A DNA stretch of 64,000 nt, taken from assembly GCF_000955975.1 (NCBI RefSeq), contig NZ_JYJF01000015.1, positions 1 through 64,000 on the forward strand, in the 5' to 3' direction. A model generated the notes under the pieces. It saw nothing but the letters and a program-made list of their open reading frames with translations. It was not told the DNA's origin and searched no databases. The translations under genes and the position numbers were made by a program. The stretch is from Saccharothrix sp. ST-888 (GTDB taxonomy: Bacteria > Actinomycetota > Actinomycetes > Streptomycetales > Streptomycetaceae). Position 1 is the first letter of the stretch, and the number at the start of each line of letters is the position of its first letter. This document shows positions 17,642-26,219 of this stretch, piece by piece.

Positions 17642-18328
17642 ATGTACGACGACGAGGCCCGGTCCGAAGAGCCCCCGCCCGGTGCTCCCGCGACCGATCA
17701 GGCCGATCAGTCGTACGCGGAGGACGACGGGTCCCGTCGGCCGGTGCTCGGCACCGGCGGCTCGGCGCAGCTGGGCGGGCTGGTCGCCGCCGCGGTCCGC
17801 GGTGAGGGTCCCGCGATCGACGCACTGCTCGCCTATGTCCACCCGCTCGCGCTGCGCTACTGCCGGGGCCGGCTGGTCCGGCTGCCCGGGGGCGCCCGGC
17901 ACCATGTGGACGACGTGGCCCAGGAGGTCTGCGTCGCGGTGCTCTGCGCGCTGCCACGCTACAAGGACGAGGGCCGCCCGTTCGAGGCCTTCGTGTACGG
18001 GATCGCCGCACACAAGATCGCCGACCTGCAGCGGGCCGCGATGCGCGGTCCCGGCTCCACCGTGATCCCGCCCGACGACCTGCCCGAGCTCCCCGACGAG
18101 GCGCTCGGCCCGGAGGAGCGGGCACTGCTCAGCAGCGACGCCGCCTGGGCCAAGGAGCTGCTCTCCAACCTGCCCGCGCGCCAGCGTGAGCTCGTGCTGC
18201 TGCGGGTGGCCGCCGGGCTGTCGGCGGAGGAGACCGGCGAGGTGCTCGGCATGTCGCCGGGTGCCGTGCGGGTGGCCCAGCACCGGGCGCTGAGCCGGCT
18301 CCGGGCGCTGGCGGAAGAGTCCTCGTAG
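17642..18328 (+). CDS. shbA: ECF-type RNA polymerase sigma factor ShbA
   Basis: A 228-residue group IV sigma factor. Region 2 includes ALRYCRGRLVRL, VDDVAQEVCVAVL and FEAFVYGIAAHKIADLQRAA. Region 4 includes LPARQRELVLLRVAAGLSAE followed by ETGEVLGMSPGAVRVAQHRA. ShbA, encoded next to bldM, drives expression of hrdB, the principal sigma factor, in Streptomyces. Start uncertain: ATG at 17642 (MYDDEARSE) is preferred because relatives begin similarly and codon bias falls off upstream. ATG at 17540 has the better ribosome-binding site and would give 262 residues. No anti-sigma gene is adjacent. Confidence 0.92.
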   Translation: MYDDEARSEEPPPGAPATDQADQSYAEDDGSRRPVLGTGGSAQLGGLVAAAVRGEGPAIDALLAYVHPLALRYCRGRLVRLPGGARHHVDDVAQEVCVAVLCALPRYKDEGRPFEAFVYGIAAHKIADLQRAAMRGPGSTVIPPDDLPELPDEALGPEERALLSSDAAWAKELLSNLPARQRELVLLRVAAGLSAEETGEVLGMSPGAVRVAQHRALSRLRALAEESS

Positions 18329-18644
18329 CGCCCGCGTTGTCAAGGGGGCGCGATCCAATACCCCGGACACCAGTACCATGGGGTATCGGCGCCTGGTCAG
18401 GTCGCCCAAAGTTTCGTAGGCGTGCGCGAGGTTCCCTTGGAGGTTCCTCCAAGCGTTGAGCGTTCTGGTGGCCTGAGCCTGAGCCGGTGTGCGCGGGCGG
18501 ACCGAGGCCGTACGACGGCCGATGTCTCCGCCCTGCTGAGAGCTACGCGCCCGGAAACCCCGGACCGGGTGCGATTCAGATCGACGGCCCTCCCTCCTTG
18601 CCCGGCCTCGGCCAGGAGGGGCCCATAGGAAGGTCACCCCGCAC
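18329..18644 (+). other. guaB leader/promoter region (316 bases) with dyads
   Basis: No gene is seen. Two dyads stand out: ATACCCC (18358-18364) with GGGGTAT (18380-18386), and a tight inverted repeat CTTGGAGG-TT-CCTCCAAG (18436-18453). GAGGTTCC is also directly repeated (18429-18436 and 18440-18447). TTGTCA at 18337-18342 could be a -35 element, but I find no convincing -10 at the right distance. Confidence 0.5.
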
Positions 18645-20147
18645 ATGTCTTATAACGCTGCAGGCGTACCCGAGAAGTTCGCCATGCTCGGGCTCACGTA
18701 CGACGACGTCCTGCTGCTGCCCGGGGCCTCCGAGGTGCTGCCGAACGAGGTCGACACGTCCTCCCGGGTCTCCCGCAACGTCCGGGTGAACATTCCGATG
18801 CTCTCGGCGGCCATGGACAAGGTCACCGAGTCCCGGATGGCCATCGCGATGGCCCGCCAGGGCGGCGTCGGCGTGCTGCACCGCAACCTGTCCATCGAGG
18901 ACCAGGTCAACCAGGTCGACCTCGTGAAGCGCTCCGAGTCCGGCATGGTCACCGACCCGATCACGGTCGGCCCGGAGGCCACCCTGGCCGAGGCGGACGC
19001 GCTCTGCGCCCGCTTCCGGATCAGCGGCGTCCCGGTCGCCGATCCGGAGGGCCGGCTGCTCGGCATCGTCACCAACCGTGACATGGCCTTCGAGTCGGAC
19101 CGCAGCCGCCAGGTCCGCGAGATCATGACCCCGATGCCGCTGATCACCGGCAAGGTCGGCATCTCCGGCGAGGAGGCCATCGGCCTGCTCCGCCGCCACA
19201 AGATCGAGAAGCTGCCGCTGGTCGACGACGAGGGCCGGATCAAGGGCCTGATCACCGTCAAGGACTTCGTCAAGGCCGAGCAGTACCCGAACGCCGCCAA
19301 GGACGCCGAGGGCCGGCTGCTGGTCGGCGCCGCCGTCGGCGCCTCCGCCGAGGCCTTCGACCGCGCCCAGGCGCTGGTCGGCGCCGGAGTCGACTTCCTG
19401 GTCGTGGACACCTCGCACGGCCACAGCCACAACGCGCTCGCCTGGATCGCCAAGATCAAGGCGGCCGTGGGCGTGGACGTGGTCGGCGGCAACGTCGCCA
19501 CCCGGGACGGTGCCCAGGCGCTGATCGACGCGGGCGTGGACGGCGTCAAGGTCGGCGTCGGCCCCGGCTCGATCTGCACCACCCGCGTGGTCGCCGGCAT
19601 CGGCGTCCCGCAGGTCACCGCCATCTACGAGGCCGCGCTGGCCTGCCAGGCGGCCGGCGTGCCGGTCATCGGCGACGGCGGCCTGCAGTACTCCGGCGAC
19701 ATCGGCAAGGCGCTGTGCGCCGGTGCCGACACCGTGATGCTCGGCTCGCTGCTGGCCGGCTGCGAGGAGTCGCCGGGCGAGCTGATGTTCATCAACGGCA
19801 AGCAGTTCAAGTCGTACCGCGGCATGGGCTCGCTGGGCGCCATGCAGTCGCGCGGGCAGGGCCGCTCGTACTCCAAGGACCGCTACTTCCAGGCCGAGGT
19901 GGCCTCGGACGACAAGCTGGTGCCCGAGGGCATCGAGGGCCAGGTCCCGTACCGGGGCCCGCTGGGCGCCGTGCTGCACCAGCTGGTCGGCGGGCTGCGG
20001 CAGACCATGGGCTACGTCGGCGCGGGCACCATCGAGGAGATGCAGACCAAGGGACGCTTCGTCCGGATCACCTCGGCGGGCCTCAAGGAGAGCCACCCGC
20101 ACGACATCCAGATGACCGTCGAGGCGCCGAACTACACCAGCCGCTGA
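18645..20147 (+). CDS. guaB: Inosine-5'-monophosphate dehydrogenase
   Basis: GuaB oxidises IMP to XMP, the committed step of guanine nucleotide synthesis. The 500-residue protein has the TIM barrel interrupted by two CBS domains (about residues 100-215). The catalytic loop reads GVGPGSICTTRVVAG with Cys311. The FINGKQFKSYRGMGS phosphate/flap region is also intact. ATG start at 18645. The non-catalytic paralogue lies 126 bases downstream and guaA about 12 kb away. Confidence 0.97.
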   Translation: MSYNAAGVPEKFAMLGLTYDDVLLLPGASEVLPNEVDTSSRVSRNVRVNIPMLSAAMDKVTESRMAIAMARQGGVGVLHRNLSIEDQVNQVDLVKRSESGMVTDPITVGPEATLAEADALCARFRISGVPVADPEGRLLGIVTNRDMAFESDRSRQVREIMTPMPLITGKVGISGEEAIGLLRRHKIEKLPLVDDEGRIKGLITVKDFVKAEQYPNAAKDAEGRLLVGAAVGASAEAFDRAQALVGAGVDFLVVDTSHGHSHNALAWIAKIKAAVGVDVVGGNVATRDGAQALIDAGVDGVKVGVGPGSICTTRVVAGIGVPQVTAIYEAALACQAAGVPVIGDGGLQYSGDIGKALCAGADTVMLGSLLAGCEESPGELMFINGKQFKSYRGMGSLGAMQSRGQGRSYSKDRYFQAEVASDDKLVPEGIEGQVPYRGPLGAVLHQLVGGLRQTMGYVGAGTIEEMQTKGRFVRITSAGLKESHPHDIQMTVEAPNYTSR

Positions 20148-20273
20148 CGGTTCGCCGACGCCGACGGGAACGTCCACCGGGGCGCTCCGGGGCACCGGTG
20201 CGCCCAGGTGCGGGATACTGGGGGCGGTCGGGGTGACCCGGCGCGAGTGAAGCAAGCAGCAGAAGGGCTCGAA

Positions 20274-21401
20274 GTGACTGAGATCGAGATCGGGCGAGGC
20301 AAGCGCGGCCGCCGGGCGTACTCCTTCGACGACATCGCCGTCGTCCCCAGCCGTCGCACCCGGGACCCGAAGGAGGTCTCGATCGCCTGGCAGATCGACG
20401 CCTACCGCTTCGAGCTGCCGTTCCTGGCGGCCCCGATGGACAGCGTGGTCTCGCCCGCGCAGGCCATCGCCATCGGCCAGCTCGGCGGCCTCGGCGTGCT
20501 GAACCTCGAAGGTCTGTGGACCCGGTACGAGGACCCGCAGCCGCTGCTGGACGAGATCGCCGCGATCACGGACGAGGCCGCCGCGACCCGCCGTCTGCAG
20601 GAGATCTACGCCGCGCCGATCCAGGCCGACCTGATCGGCAAGCGGATCAAGGAGGTGCGCGAGTCCGGTGTGGTGACCGCCGCCGCGCTCTCGCCGCAGC
20701 GCACCGCCGAGTTCTCCAAGGCCGTCGTGGACGCCGGTGTGGACGTCTTCGTGATCCGTGGCACCACGGTCTCCGCCGAGCACGTCTCGGGCGCCGCCGA
20801 GCCGCTGAACCTGAAGCAGTTCATCTACGAGCTGGACGTTCCGGTGATCGTCGGCGGCTGCGCCACGTACACCGCCGCGCTGCACCTGATGCGGACCGGC
20901 GCGGCCGGTGTGCTGGTCGGCTTCGGCGGCGGTGCCGCCCACACCACCCGCAACGTGCTGGGCATCCAGGTCCCGATGGCGACCGCGGTGGCCGACGTGG
21001 CCGCCGCCCGCCGCGACTACATGGACGAGTCCGGCGGCCGCTACGTGCACGTCATCGCGGACGGCGGCGTCGGCTACAGCGGCGACATCGCCAAGGCCGT
21101 CGCCTGCGGCGCGGACGCGGTGATGATCGGCGCCGCGCTGGCCCGTGGCACCGACGCGCCGGGCAAGGGCTTCCACTGGGGCATGGAGGCCGTCCACGAC
21201 GAGCTGCCGCGCGGAAAGCGCGTGGACCTCGGCACGGTCGGCACCACCCAGGAGATCCTCACCGGCCCGTCGCACACCCCCGACGGCACGATGAACCTCT
21301 TCGGTGCGCTGCGCCGCGCGATGGCCACCACCGGCTACTCGGAGCTCAAGGAGTTCCAGCGGGTCGAGGTCACCGTCAACCCGGCGCTCAACCACCGGTA
21401 G
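20274..21401 (+). CDS. GuaB3-family IMP dehydrogenase-related protein (no CBS domains, no catalytic Cys)
   Basis: A 375-residue TIM-barrel protein related to IMP dehydrogenase. CBS domains are absent. In the position of the catalytic loop (GPGSICTTR in GuaB) it reads GFGGGAAHTTRNVLG, so the essential Cys is missing; the GGVGYSGDIAKA phosphate site is kept. Actinobacteria conserve this protein next to guaB. A regulatory or nucleotide-binding role has been suggested by its context, not by anything visible here. Start: GTG at 20274 with GAAGGG upstream. The longer frame from 20208 has no family-like residues. A perfect terminator follows. Confidence 0.92.
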   Translation: MTEIEIGRGKRGRRAYSFDDIAVVPSRRTRDPKEVSIAWQIDAYRFELPFLAAPMDSVVSPAQAIAIGQLGGLGVLNLEGLWTRYEDPQPLLDEIAAITDEAAATRRLQEIYAAPIQADLIGKRIKEVRESGVVTAAALSPQRTAEFSKAVVDAGVDVFVIRGTTVSAEHVSGAAEPLNLKQFIYELDVPVIVGGCATYTAALHLMRTGAAGVLVGFGGGAAHTTRNVLGIQVPMATAVADVAAARRDYMDESGGRYVHVIADGGVGYSGDIAKAVACGADAVMIGAALARGTDAPGKGFHWGMEAVHDELPRGKRVDLGTVGTTQEILTGPSHTPDGTMNLFGALRRAMATTGYSELKEFQRVEVTVNPALNHR

Positions 21402-21432
21402 GCGCTGCCGTCGCTGACGGACCGTACGCATC

Positions 21433-21466
21433 CGGCAGGGCCCCCGCTTCGGCGGGGGCCCTGCCG
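21433..21466 (+). terminator. guaB operon terminator
   Basis: Perfect 15-base arms (CGGCAGGGCCCCCGC and complement) closed by a TTCG tetraloop, 31 bases after the stop. It can also serve the convergent gene at 21523. Confidence 0.92.
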
Positions 21467-21522
21467 CGTTTCGGCCCGGGCCTGCCCCGGCTTGCCCGGC
21501 CTGTCCGGTCGGCTCGGCTCGG

Positions 21523-21984
21523 TCAGGCTGCGAAGCGCCTGGTGAAGGTGTAGCCCTCGAAGACGGCGAGACCGTAGAAGACCAGGTCCAGCACGCCGCG
21601 GGTGTCCTGCCAGATCCGGAAGGTGGCGTCGAGCTCCGAGCCGAACAGGTCGAGGAAGGAGGCGCCGAGCTGCTCGTGGGCGTAGAGCGCGATGCCGAAG
21701 AGCTGGCCCAGGAACAGCCCGAACACCGACAGCACCGCGCCTGCCACCGGCAGCGAGGGGTTGCGCCCGCCCAGCTTCCCGAGGGCGAAGGCGACCGCGG
21801 CCGCGACGCCGAGGACCACCCAGCCGATCTCGCGGTCGAGCGCCTTCATCAGGAACCCGTACGCCAGTGCGCCGGCCACGGCGGCGCCGGTCGCCGCGGC
21901 GACGGCGAGGGCCGGGCTCCGGGGCGCGGCGGCGGGTGCGGGGACCGGAAAAGGGAGTTCGGTGCCGGGCGCCGGTGTGCTCAT
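21523..21984 (-). CDS. Conserved membrane protein, unknown function
   Basis: A 153-residue protein with a Pro/Ala-rich head and about four hydrophobic segments (AGALAYGFLM, WVVLGVAAAVAFALGKL, AGAVLSVFGLFLGQLFGIALY and GVLDLVFYGLAVFEGYTF). I recognise no family; the alternation of short loops suggests a small multi-pass protein. ATG start at 21984 with GGGGGAAT upstream. The neighbouring gene to the left is convergent and the kinase to the right is divergent. Confidence 0.8.
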   Translation of the reverse strand: MSTPAPGTELPFPVPAPAAAPRSPALAVAAATGAAVAGALAYGFLMKALDREIGWVVLGVAAAVAFALGKLGGRNPSLPVAGAVLSVFGLFLGQLFGIALYAHEQLGASFLDLFGSELDATFRIWQDTRGVLDLVFYGLAVFEGYTFTRRFAA

Positions 21985-22278
21985 GCTGGTATTCCCCCAG
22001 GGAGATTCTGTGAACGACGGCGAACGCTAGCAGTGCCAACGAGGCTGGAGACAGTCATTTCTGATGGCCGATCGGGCACTGACCATCGTCGTCCCGGCCG
22101 GAACCCGACGGTCGGACCCGGGGCGGGTGGTGAGGCGCCCCCGGGACAGGGGATGATGGAGGCTTGGCGTTCGGAGCCCCGCCGCCGGGTGCAGTCCATG
22201 GCCCCGGTCGGTCTGCCCGCGGCTCCTGCCGACGCACCGTCATCCCGAACGCCGCCGCACATGGGGGAAGAGGCACCA

Positions 22279-24192
22279 ATGACCCAGCCGCACGGTTCCA
22301 CCGGACGTCTCCTCGCCGGTCGTTACCGGCTGAACGAGGTGCTCGGCCGGGGCGGGATGGGGACCGTGTGGCGGGCCGAGGACGAACTGCTCGGCCGGAT
22401 CGTCGCCGTCAAGGAACTGCGGATGCAGGGCGGCGTGGACGAGGACGAGAAGCACCGTCTGATCGTCCGTACGCTGCGCGAGGCCAAGGCGACCGCGCGG
22501 ATCCGGCACACCGCCGCCGTCACCGTCTTCGACGTGGTCGAGGAGGACGAGCGGCCGTGGATCGTGATGGAACTGGTCGAGTCGCGCTCGCTGGCCGAGG
22601 TCATCAAGGAGGAGGGCACGCTGAGCCCCGGCCGGGCCGCCGAGATCGCACTCGACGTGCTGGGCGTGCTCGGCGCCGCGCACAGCCAGGGCATCCTGCA
22701 CCGGGACGTCAAGCCGTCGAACGTCCTGATCGGCGAGGACGGCCGGGTCGTGCTCACCGACTTCGGCATCGCCAGCGTCGAGGGCGACGTCTCGATCACC
22801 TCCACCGGCATGCTGGTCGGCGCCCCCTCGTACATCTCGCCGGAGCGGGCGCGCGGGCAGAAGCCCGGACCGCCCGCCGACCTCTGGTCGCTCGGCGGCA
22901 CGCTGTACGCGATGGTCGAGGGCAAGCCCCCGTACGACCGCGGGTCGGCGCTGGCCACCCTCACCGCCGTGATGACCGAGACCCTGCCCAGGTCCGCGAA
23001 CGCCGGGCCGCTGCAGCCCGTCATCGACGGCCTGCTGGAGAAGGACCCCGCCCGGCGGCTGGACGCCTCCACCACCCGGTCGATGCTCAAGCGGATCGTC
23101 GCCGACTCGACCGGCAAGGCGGAGTCCACCACCCAGCAGGCGGTGCCGCCGCCCGCGGTCGACGTGCCGTCGGCCGGGCCGAAGAAGGCCACCGAGGCCC
23201 CCGCGAAGGCTGAGAAGGCCGTGAAGGCGGCGAAGCCGGGGAAGGCCGAGCAGGTGGACCGGGCCGCCGAGGCCGGCCGGTCGGCCGCGACCGAGAGTCC
23301 CAGGCGCGGCGTGAGCGGGCTGCTGGGGACGGTCCGGGTCGGCAGCCGGGCGGCGGAACAGCCTGCTGCGGCTCCGATACCCAGGCCCGCGCCGGTGCCC
23401 CCCGTCCCGAGCGCCGAGCCCGAGACCACGGCGGTGCCGTCGTCCGCCGTGCGGCCCGGGAGGCCCGGCCTGGTCCGGCGCCCGGCGGTGCTCGCGGGGG
23501 CCGCGCTGGTGGTCGTCCTGCTGGTGCTGGCCGTGCTGTTCGTGCTGCTGCGGAACAGCGGCAGCAGCACCGCGGGCGCGAGCTCCACGGACGCCGTGAG
23601 CCCGGCCGCGTCCGCGTCCGCCTCGCCGACGGTCACCAAGGCGGCCGCCCCGGTGCCCGCCACCACCCCCGGTACTGCCGCCCCGGCAGGCAGCCGGCCG
23701 CCGGCGAGCAGCGCCCCCGCGACGGCCGGCGGCAGTCCCGCCGCCGACCCGGCGGTGCCGGCCGGGTTCCACCAGTACAACGACGCCTCGGGCTTCTCGA
23801 TCGTCCTCCCGGACTGGCTGAAGTACGCGGGGGAGGACTACCACTCCACCAGCCGCAAGTTCGAGGGCAACGGCGTGAAGCTGGTGGTGGACTGGACCAC
23901 CACACCGGGGAAGAGCGCCCTCGCGGACTGGCAGGACTCCGACGAGTCGAACACCATGCGCAACTACCAGCGCATCCAGCTCAAGCAGATCACCTACCAG
24001 CAGTGGACCAACGCCGCCGACTGGGAGTGGACCTACAGCGGCAACCCCAAGCTGCACTCGCTGAACCGGGGCTTCGTCACCGGCAACTACGGCTACGCGC
24101 TCTACTGGACCATCCCGGACGCCGACTGGAACTCGTCCGCCAACGCGCAGGCCAGGCAGGTCGGCTTCGACACCTTCAAGCCCGCGTCCTGA
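22279..24192 (+). CDS. Transmembrane Ser/Thr protein kinase (Pkn/Hanks type)
   Basis: The cytoplasmic kinase domain (residues about 10-280) is complete: glycine loop GRGGMGTVWRA, ATP-anchoring Lys45 (VAVKELRM), catalytic Asp143 (HRDVKPSNV) and Asp161 of DFG (LTDFGIA), with a TGMLVGAPSYISPE activation segment. An Ala/Lys/Pro-rich juxtamembrane linker follows, then one membrane segment near residues 404-425. An outside Ser/Thr/Ala stalk leads to a C-terminal domain of about 140 residues (SGFSIVLPDWLKY...). That sensor-like domain has a counterpart in the second kinase at 26220. Start: ATG at 22279 with GGGGAAGAGG; an in-frame ATG at 22261 is an alternative. The ligand is unknown. Confidence 0.93.
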   Translation: MTQPHGSTGRLLAGRYRLNEVLGRGGMGTVWRAEDELLGRIVAVKELRMQGGVDEDEKHRLIVRTLREAKATARIRHTAAVTVFDVVEEDERPWIVMELVESRSLAEVIKEEGTLSPGRAAEIALDVLGVLGAAHSQGILHRDVKPSNVLIGEDGRVVLTDFGIASVEGDVSITSTGMLVGAPSYISPERARGQKPGPPADLWSLGGTLYAMVEGKPPYDRGSALATLTAVMTETLPRSANAGPLQPVIDGLLEKDPARRLDASTTRSMLKRIVADSTGKAESTTQQAVPPPAVDVPSAGPKKATEAPAKAEKAVKAAKPGKAEQVDRAAEAGRSAATESPRRGVSGLLGTVRVGSRAAEQPAAAPIPRPAPVPPVPSAEPETTAVPSSAVRPGRPGLVRRPAVLAGAALVVVLLVLAVLFVLLRNSGSSTAGASSTDAVSPAASASASPTVTKAAAPVPATTPGTAAPAGSRPPASSAPATAGGSPAADPAVPAGFHQYNDASGFSIVLPDWLKYAGEDYHSTSRKFEGNGVKLVVDWTTTPGKSALADWQDSDESNTMRNYQRIQLKQITYQQWTNAADWEWTYSGNPKLHSLNRGFVTGNYGYALYWTIPDADWNSSANAQARQVGFDTFKPAS

Positions 24193-24230
24193 CGGCCGAG
24201 TTCATGACGGGCCGGCGCCTGGCGAGCCGA

Positions 24231-24248
24231 CGGCCGGCGTACCGGCCG
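24231..24248. terminator. Short hairpin between convergent genes
   Basis: CGGCCGG-CGTA-CCGGCCG: 7-base arms with a 4-base loop in the 78-base gap between the kinase and the PH-SHOCT gene. Confidence 0.5.
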
Positions 24249-24270
24249 GTGGCGTCCGGGCGCGGGCGGC

Positions 24271-24783
24271 TCAGCCGATCAGCCGCTGCCTGGCCCGGCT
24301 GAACTCCTCGTCGGTGAGTGCGCCGGAGGTGTGCAGGGCGGCCAGCCGCTCCAACCGGTCGAGCAGGTCGGCGGCGGGGGCGGGCCGGGCGGCCGTCCTG
24401 CGGCGGGCCGCGGCGGCAGCGGCCAGGATCTGCTCGGCGAAGATCCCGGCCTTGACGACGTCCTCGAAGCGGTGCGCGCCGGACAGCGCGATGACCTTGA
24501 GCACCTCGCCGTTCAGCCGGGTCTTCGTCACCGAGGCGTCCGTGACGGCCTCCAGCGCAACCGGCAGCGGCGGCTTGCCGTCCTTGAGGAAGAGCAGGCG
24601 GTGGGTGGTCAGGACCAGAGCACCCTTGCGGAAGTGGTCCGGGTGCCGGCCCGCCGTGGCCGCGACCGGTTGCTCGCCCGCCACCACGGTGGCCTGCACG
24701 GCGCGCAGCGCCGACTGCCTGCTGTCGGCGTTGTCGCCGCCGAGTACGTCGAAGGCCACGTCGATCAGATCGGTCCAGTCCAT
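24271..24783 (-). CDS. PH-like domain protein with C-terminal SHOCT motif
   Basis: A 170-residue cytoplasmic protein. Residues about 30-115 look like a bacterial PH-like domain (GALVLTTHRLLFLKDGKPPL, ALEAVTDASVTKTRLNGEVL), which in this class starts with an L-T-x-x-R-L-L-F-L strand. The last 32 residues (LLDRLERLAALHTSGALTDE then EFSRARQRLIG) are a textbook SHOCT oligomerisation motif. It lies on the opposite strand between a kinase and a pseudokinase. Its role is unknown; PH-SHOCT proteins are thought to act at the membrane or in assemblies. Confidence 0.82.
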   Translation of the reverse strand: MDWTDLIDVAFDVLGGDNADSRQSALRAVQATVVAGEQPVAATAGRHPDHFRKGALVLTTHRLLFLKDGKPPLPVALEAVTDASVTKTRLNGEVLKVIALSGAHRFEDVVKAGIFAEQILAAAAAARRRTAARPAPAADLLDRLERLAALHTSGALTDEEFSRARQRLIG

Positions 24784-24892
24784 GGGCCGAGCCTACTCAG
24801 TGGGCCGCGTACCCTGGCGGGAGACGAGCGGCCCGAGCAGATCCGAGAACCGACCAGATCCGAGACCCGACTCACGTCCCCGAGGAAGGCGC

Positions 24893-26011
24893 ATGCGAGC
24901 GGCCCCTGGCCAAGTGGTGGCCGGACGTTACCGGTTGACGGAGCGTCCGCAGGGCCGCGGCATGCTCGCCGAGGACCGGCGGACCGGCGACCAGGTCCTG
25001 GTGCACGCGCTCGACCTGCCGGAAGTACTGATACCCGGGCAGCCGTTGGCCGAGCCGGACCCGGCGTACGGCGAGCGGATCGCCCGCCTGGTGGCGGCGG
25101 CGGTGGAGGGCGCGCCGGAGCATCCGAGACTGCTGCGGCCGGTCGAGGCCGTCGCGGCGGAGGAACTGCTCTGGGTGGCCGAGGAGCGTCCGCCGGGCCG
25201 GTCGCTCGCCGAACTGCTGGAGTCGGGGCCGGTCCCGCCGTACCGGGCCGCGGAGCTGGCCGCCGACCTCGCGAGCGCGCTGCAGGCACTGCACCGGGCC
25301 GGTCTGGCGCACGGGAACATAGCGCCGGACACCGTGGTCGTCTGCGAGGACGGCGCCGCGCTGCTCGGCGGTCTGCTGCTCGGAGTGGCCGAGGAGGAGC
25401 TGTGTGCGGCCCTGGGCGGCGCCGGTGACGCTCCGCCGAGCCCGCTCCAGGCCCGGCGCATCCTGGACGCCAGATCGCTGCTGCTGGGCCCCGGGGCCGA
25501 GCGCTGGGCGCTGGAGACCGGCCCCGCCGGGGACTGCTGGGCGCTCGGCGTCCTGCTGCACCGGCTGCTCACCGGCCGGTCCCCGTACCCCGAGGACGAC
25601 CTGCCGACCCTGCTGGCCGCGATCCGGGCCGGGCGCCCGGGGCCGGTGGACGGCTGCGGGCCGCTGGCGCCGCTGGTCGAGCGGTTGCTGCGGCCCGACC
25701 CTGCCGACCGGCCGGGGATCGCGGAGGTCCGGCGGGAGCTGGCCGCGCTGATCGGCGCGGCGCCGGAGCCGTACGGGCCGCGGGCGCGCGCCCCGCAGGA
25801 TCTGCCGGTCCGTCGGCCGCTGGGGCCGCTGGTGCGCCACCCGGACGGTCCGGCGCTGCGGCGGAGACGATCTGACGCGGCACAGCCGCACGCGCGGCAT
25901 GCCGGGCGGCGGTCGACCGTGCCGCCCGCGCTGCTCGGTCCGCTGCTGGTGGGCGGCGTGCTGGTGCTGCTGGTGGCGGCACTCGCGCTGGTGGTGTCGC
26001 TGGCGGGCTGA
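24893..26011 (+). CDS. Membrane-anchored protein pseudokinase
   Basis: A 372-residue protein with the outline of a Hanks-type kinase but none of its catalytic residues. The glycine loop is broken (TERPQGRGMLAEDR), the anchoring Lys is missing (VLVHALDLPE), HRDxKxxN is HGNIAPDTV, and DFG is replaced by LGGLL. The C-lobe is recognisable (GDCWALGVLLHRLLTGRSPY, ERLLRPDPADRPGIAEVRRE). It ends with an Arg-rich linker and one C-terminal membrane segment (LLGPLLVGGVLVLLVAALAL), with only a few residues beyond. ATG start at 24893 with GAGGAAGG. It may regulate or dock the neighbouring active kinases. Confidence 0.85.
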   Translation: MRAAPGQVVAGRYRLTERPQGRGMLAEDRRTGDQVLVHALDLPEVLIPGQPLAEPDPAYGERIARLVAAAVEGAPEHPRLLRPVEAVAAEELLWVAEERPPGRSLAELLESGPVPPYRAAELAADLASALQALHRAGLAHGNIAPDTVVVCEDGAALLGGLLLGVAEEELCAALGGAGDAPPSPLQARRILDARSLLLGPGAERWALETGPAGDCWALGVLLHRLLTGRSPYPEDDLPTLLAAIRAGRPGPVDGCGPLAPLVERLLRPDPADRPGIAEVRRELAALIGAAPEPYGPRARAPQDLPVRRPLGPLVRHPDGPALRRRRSDAAQPHARHAGRRSTVPPALLGPLLVGGVLVLLVAALALVVSLAG

Positions 26012-26219
26012 GCGGCTCGTACGCGTGCGTACCGCCCAGTAGTTGGGACAATGCGACGTTTGGTCAAGGTCACAGCCAGGTCACCTGGGAGGGGCGAGAT
26101 TCCGGGCGCGCTCCAGGGCGCCTAACCTGTGCATGGAAGTTGTCCTATCGGTGAGTCAACGGTGCACCGGAACCACCTCCGTCAGGGTGACGGTGGGCTG
26201 ATGAGGGGGAACGGTCGCC

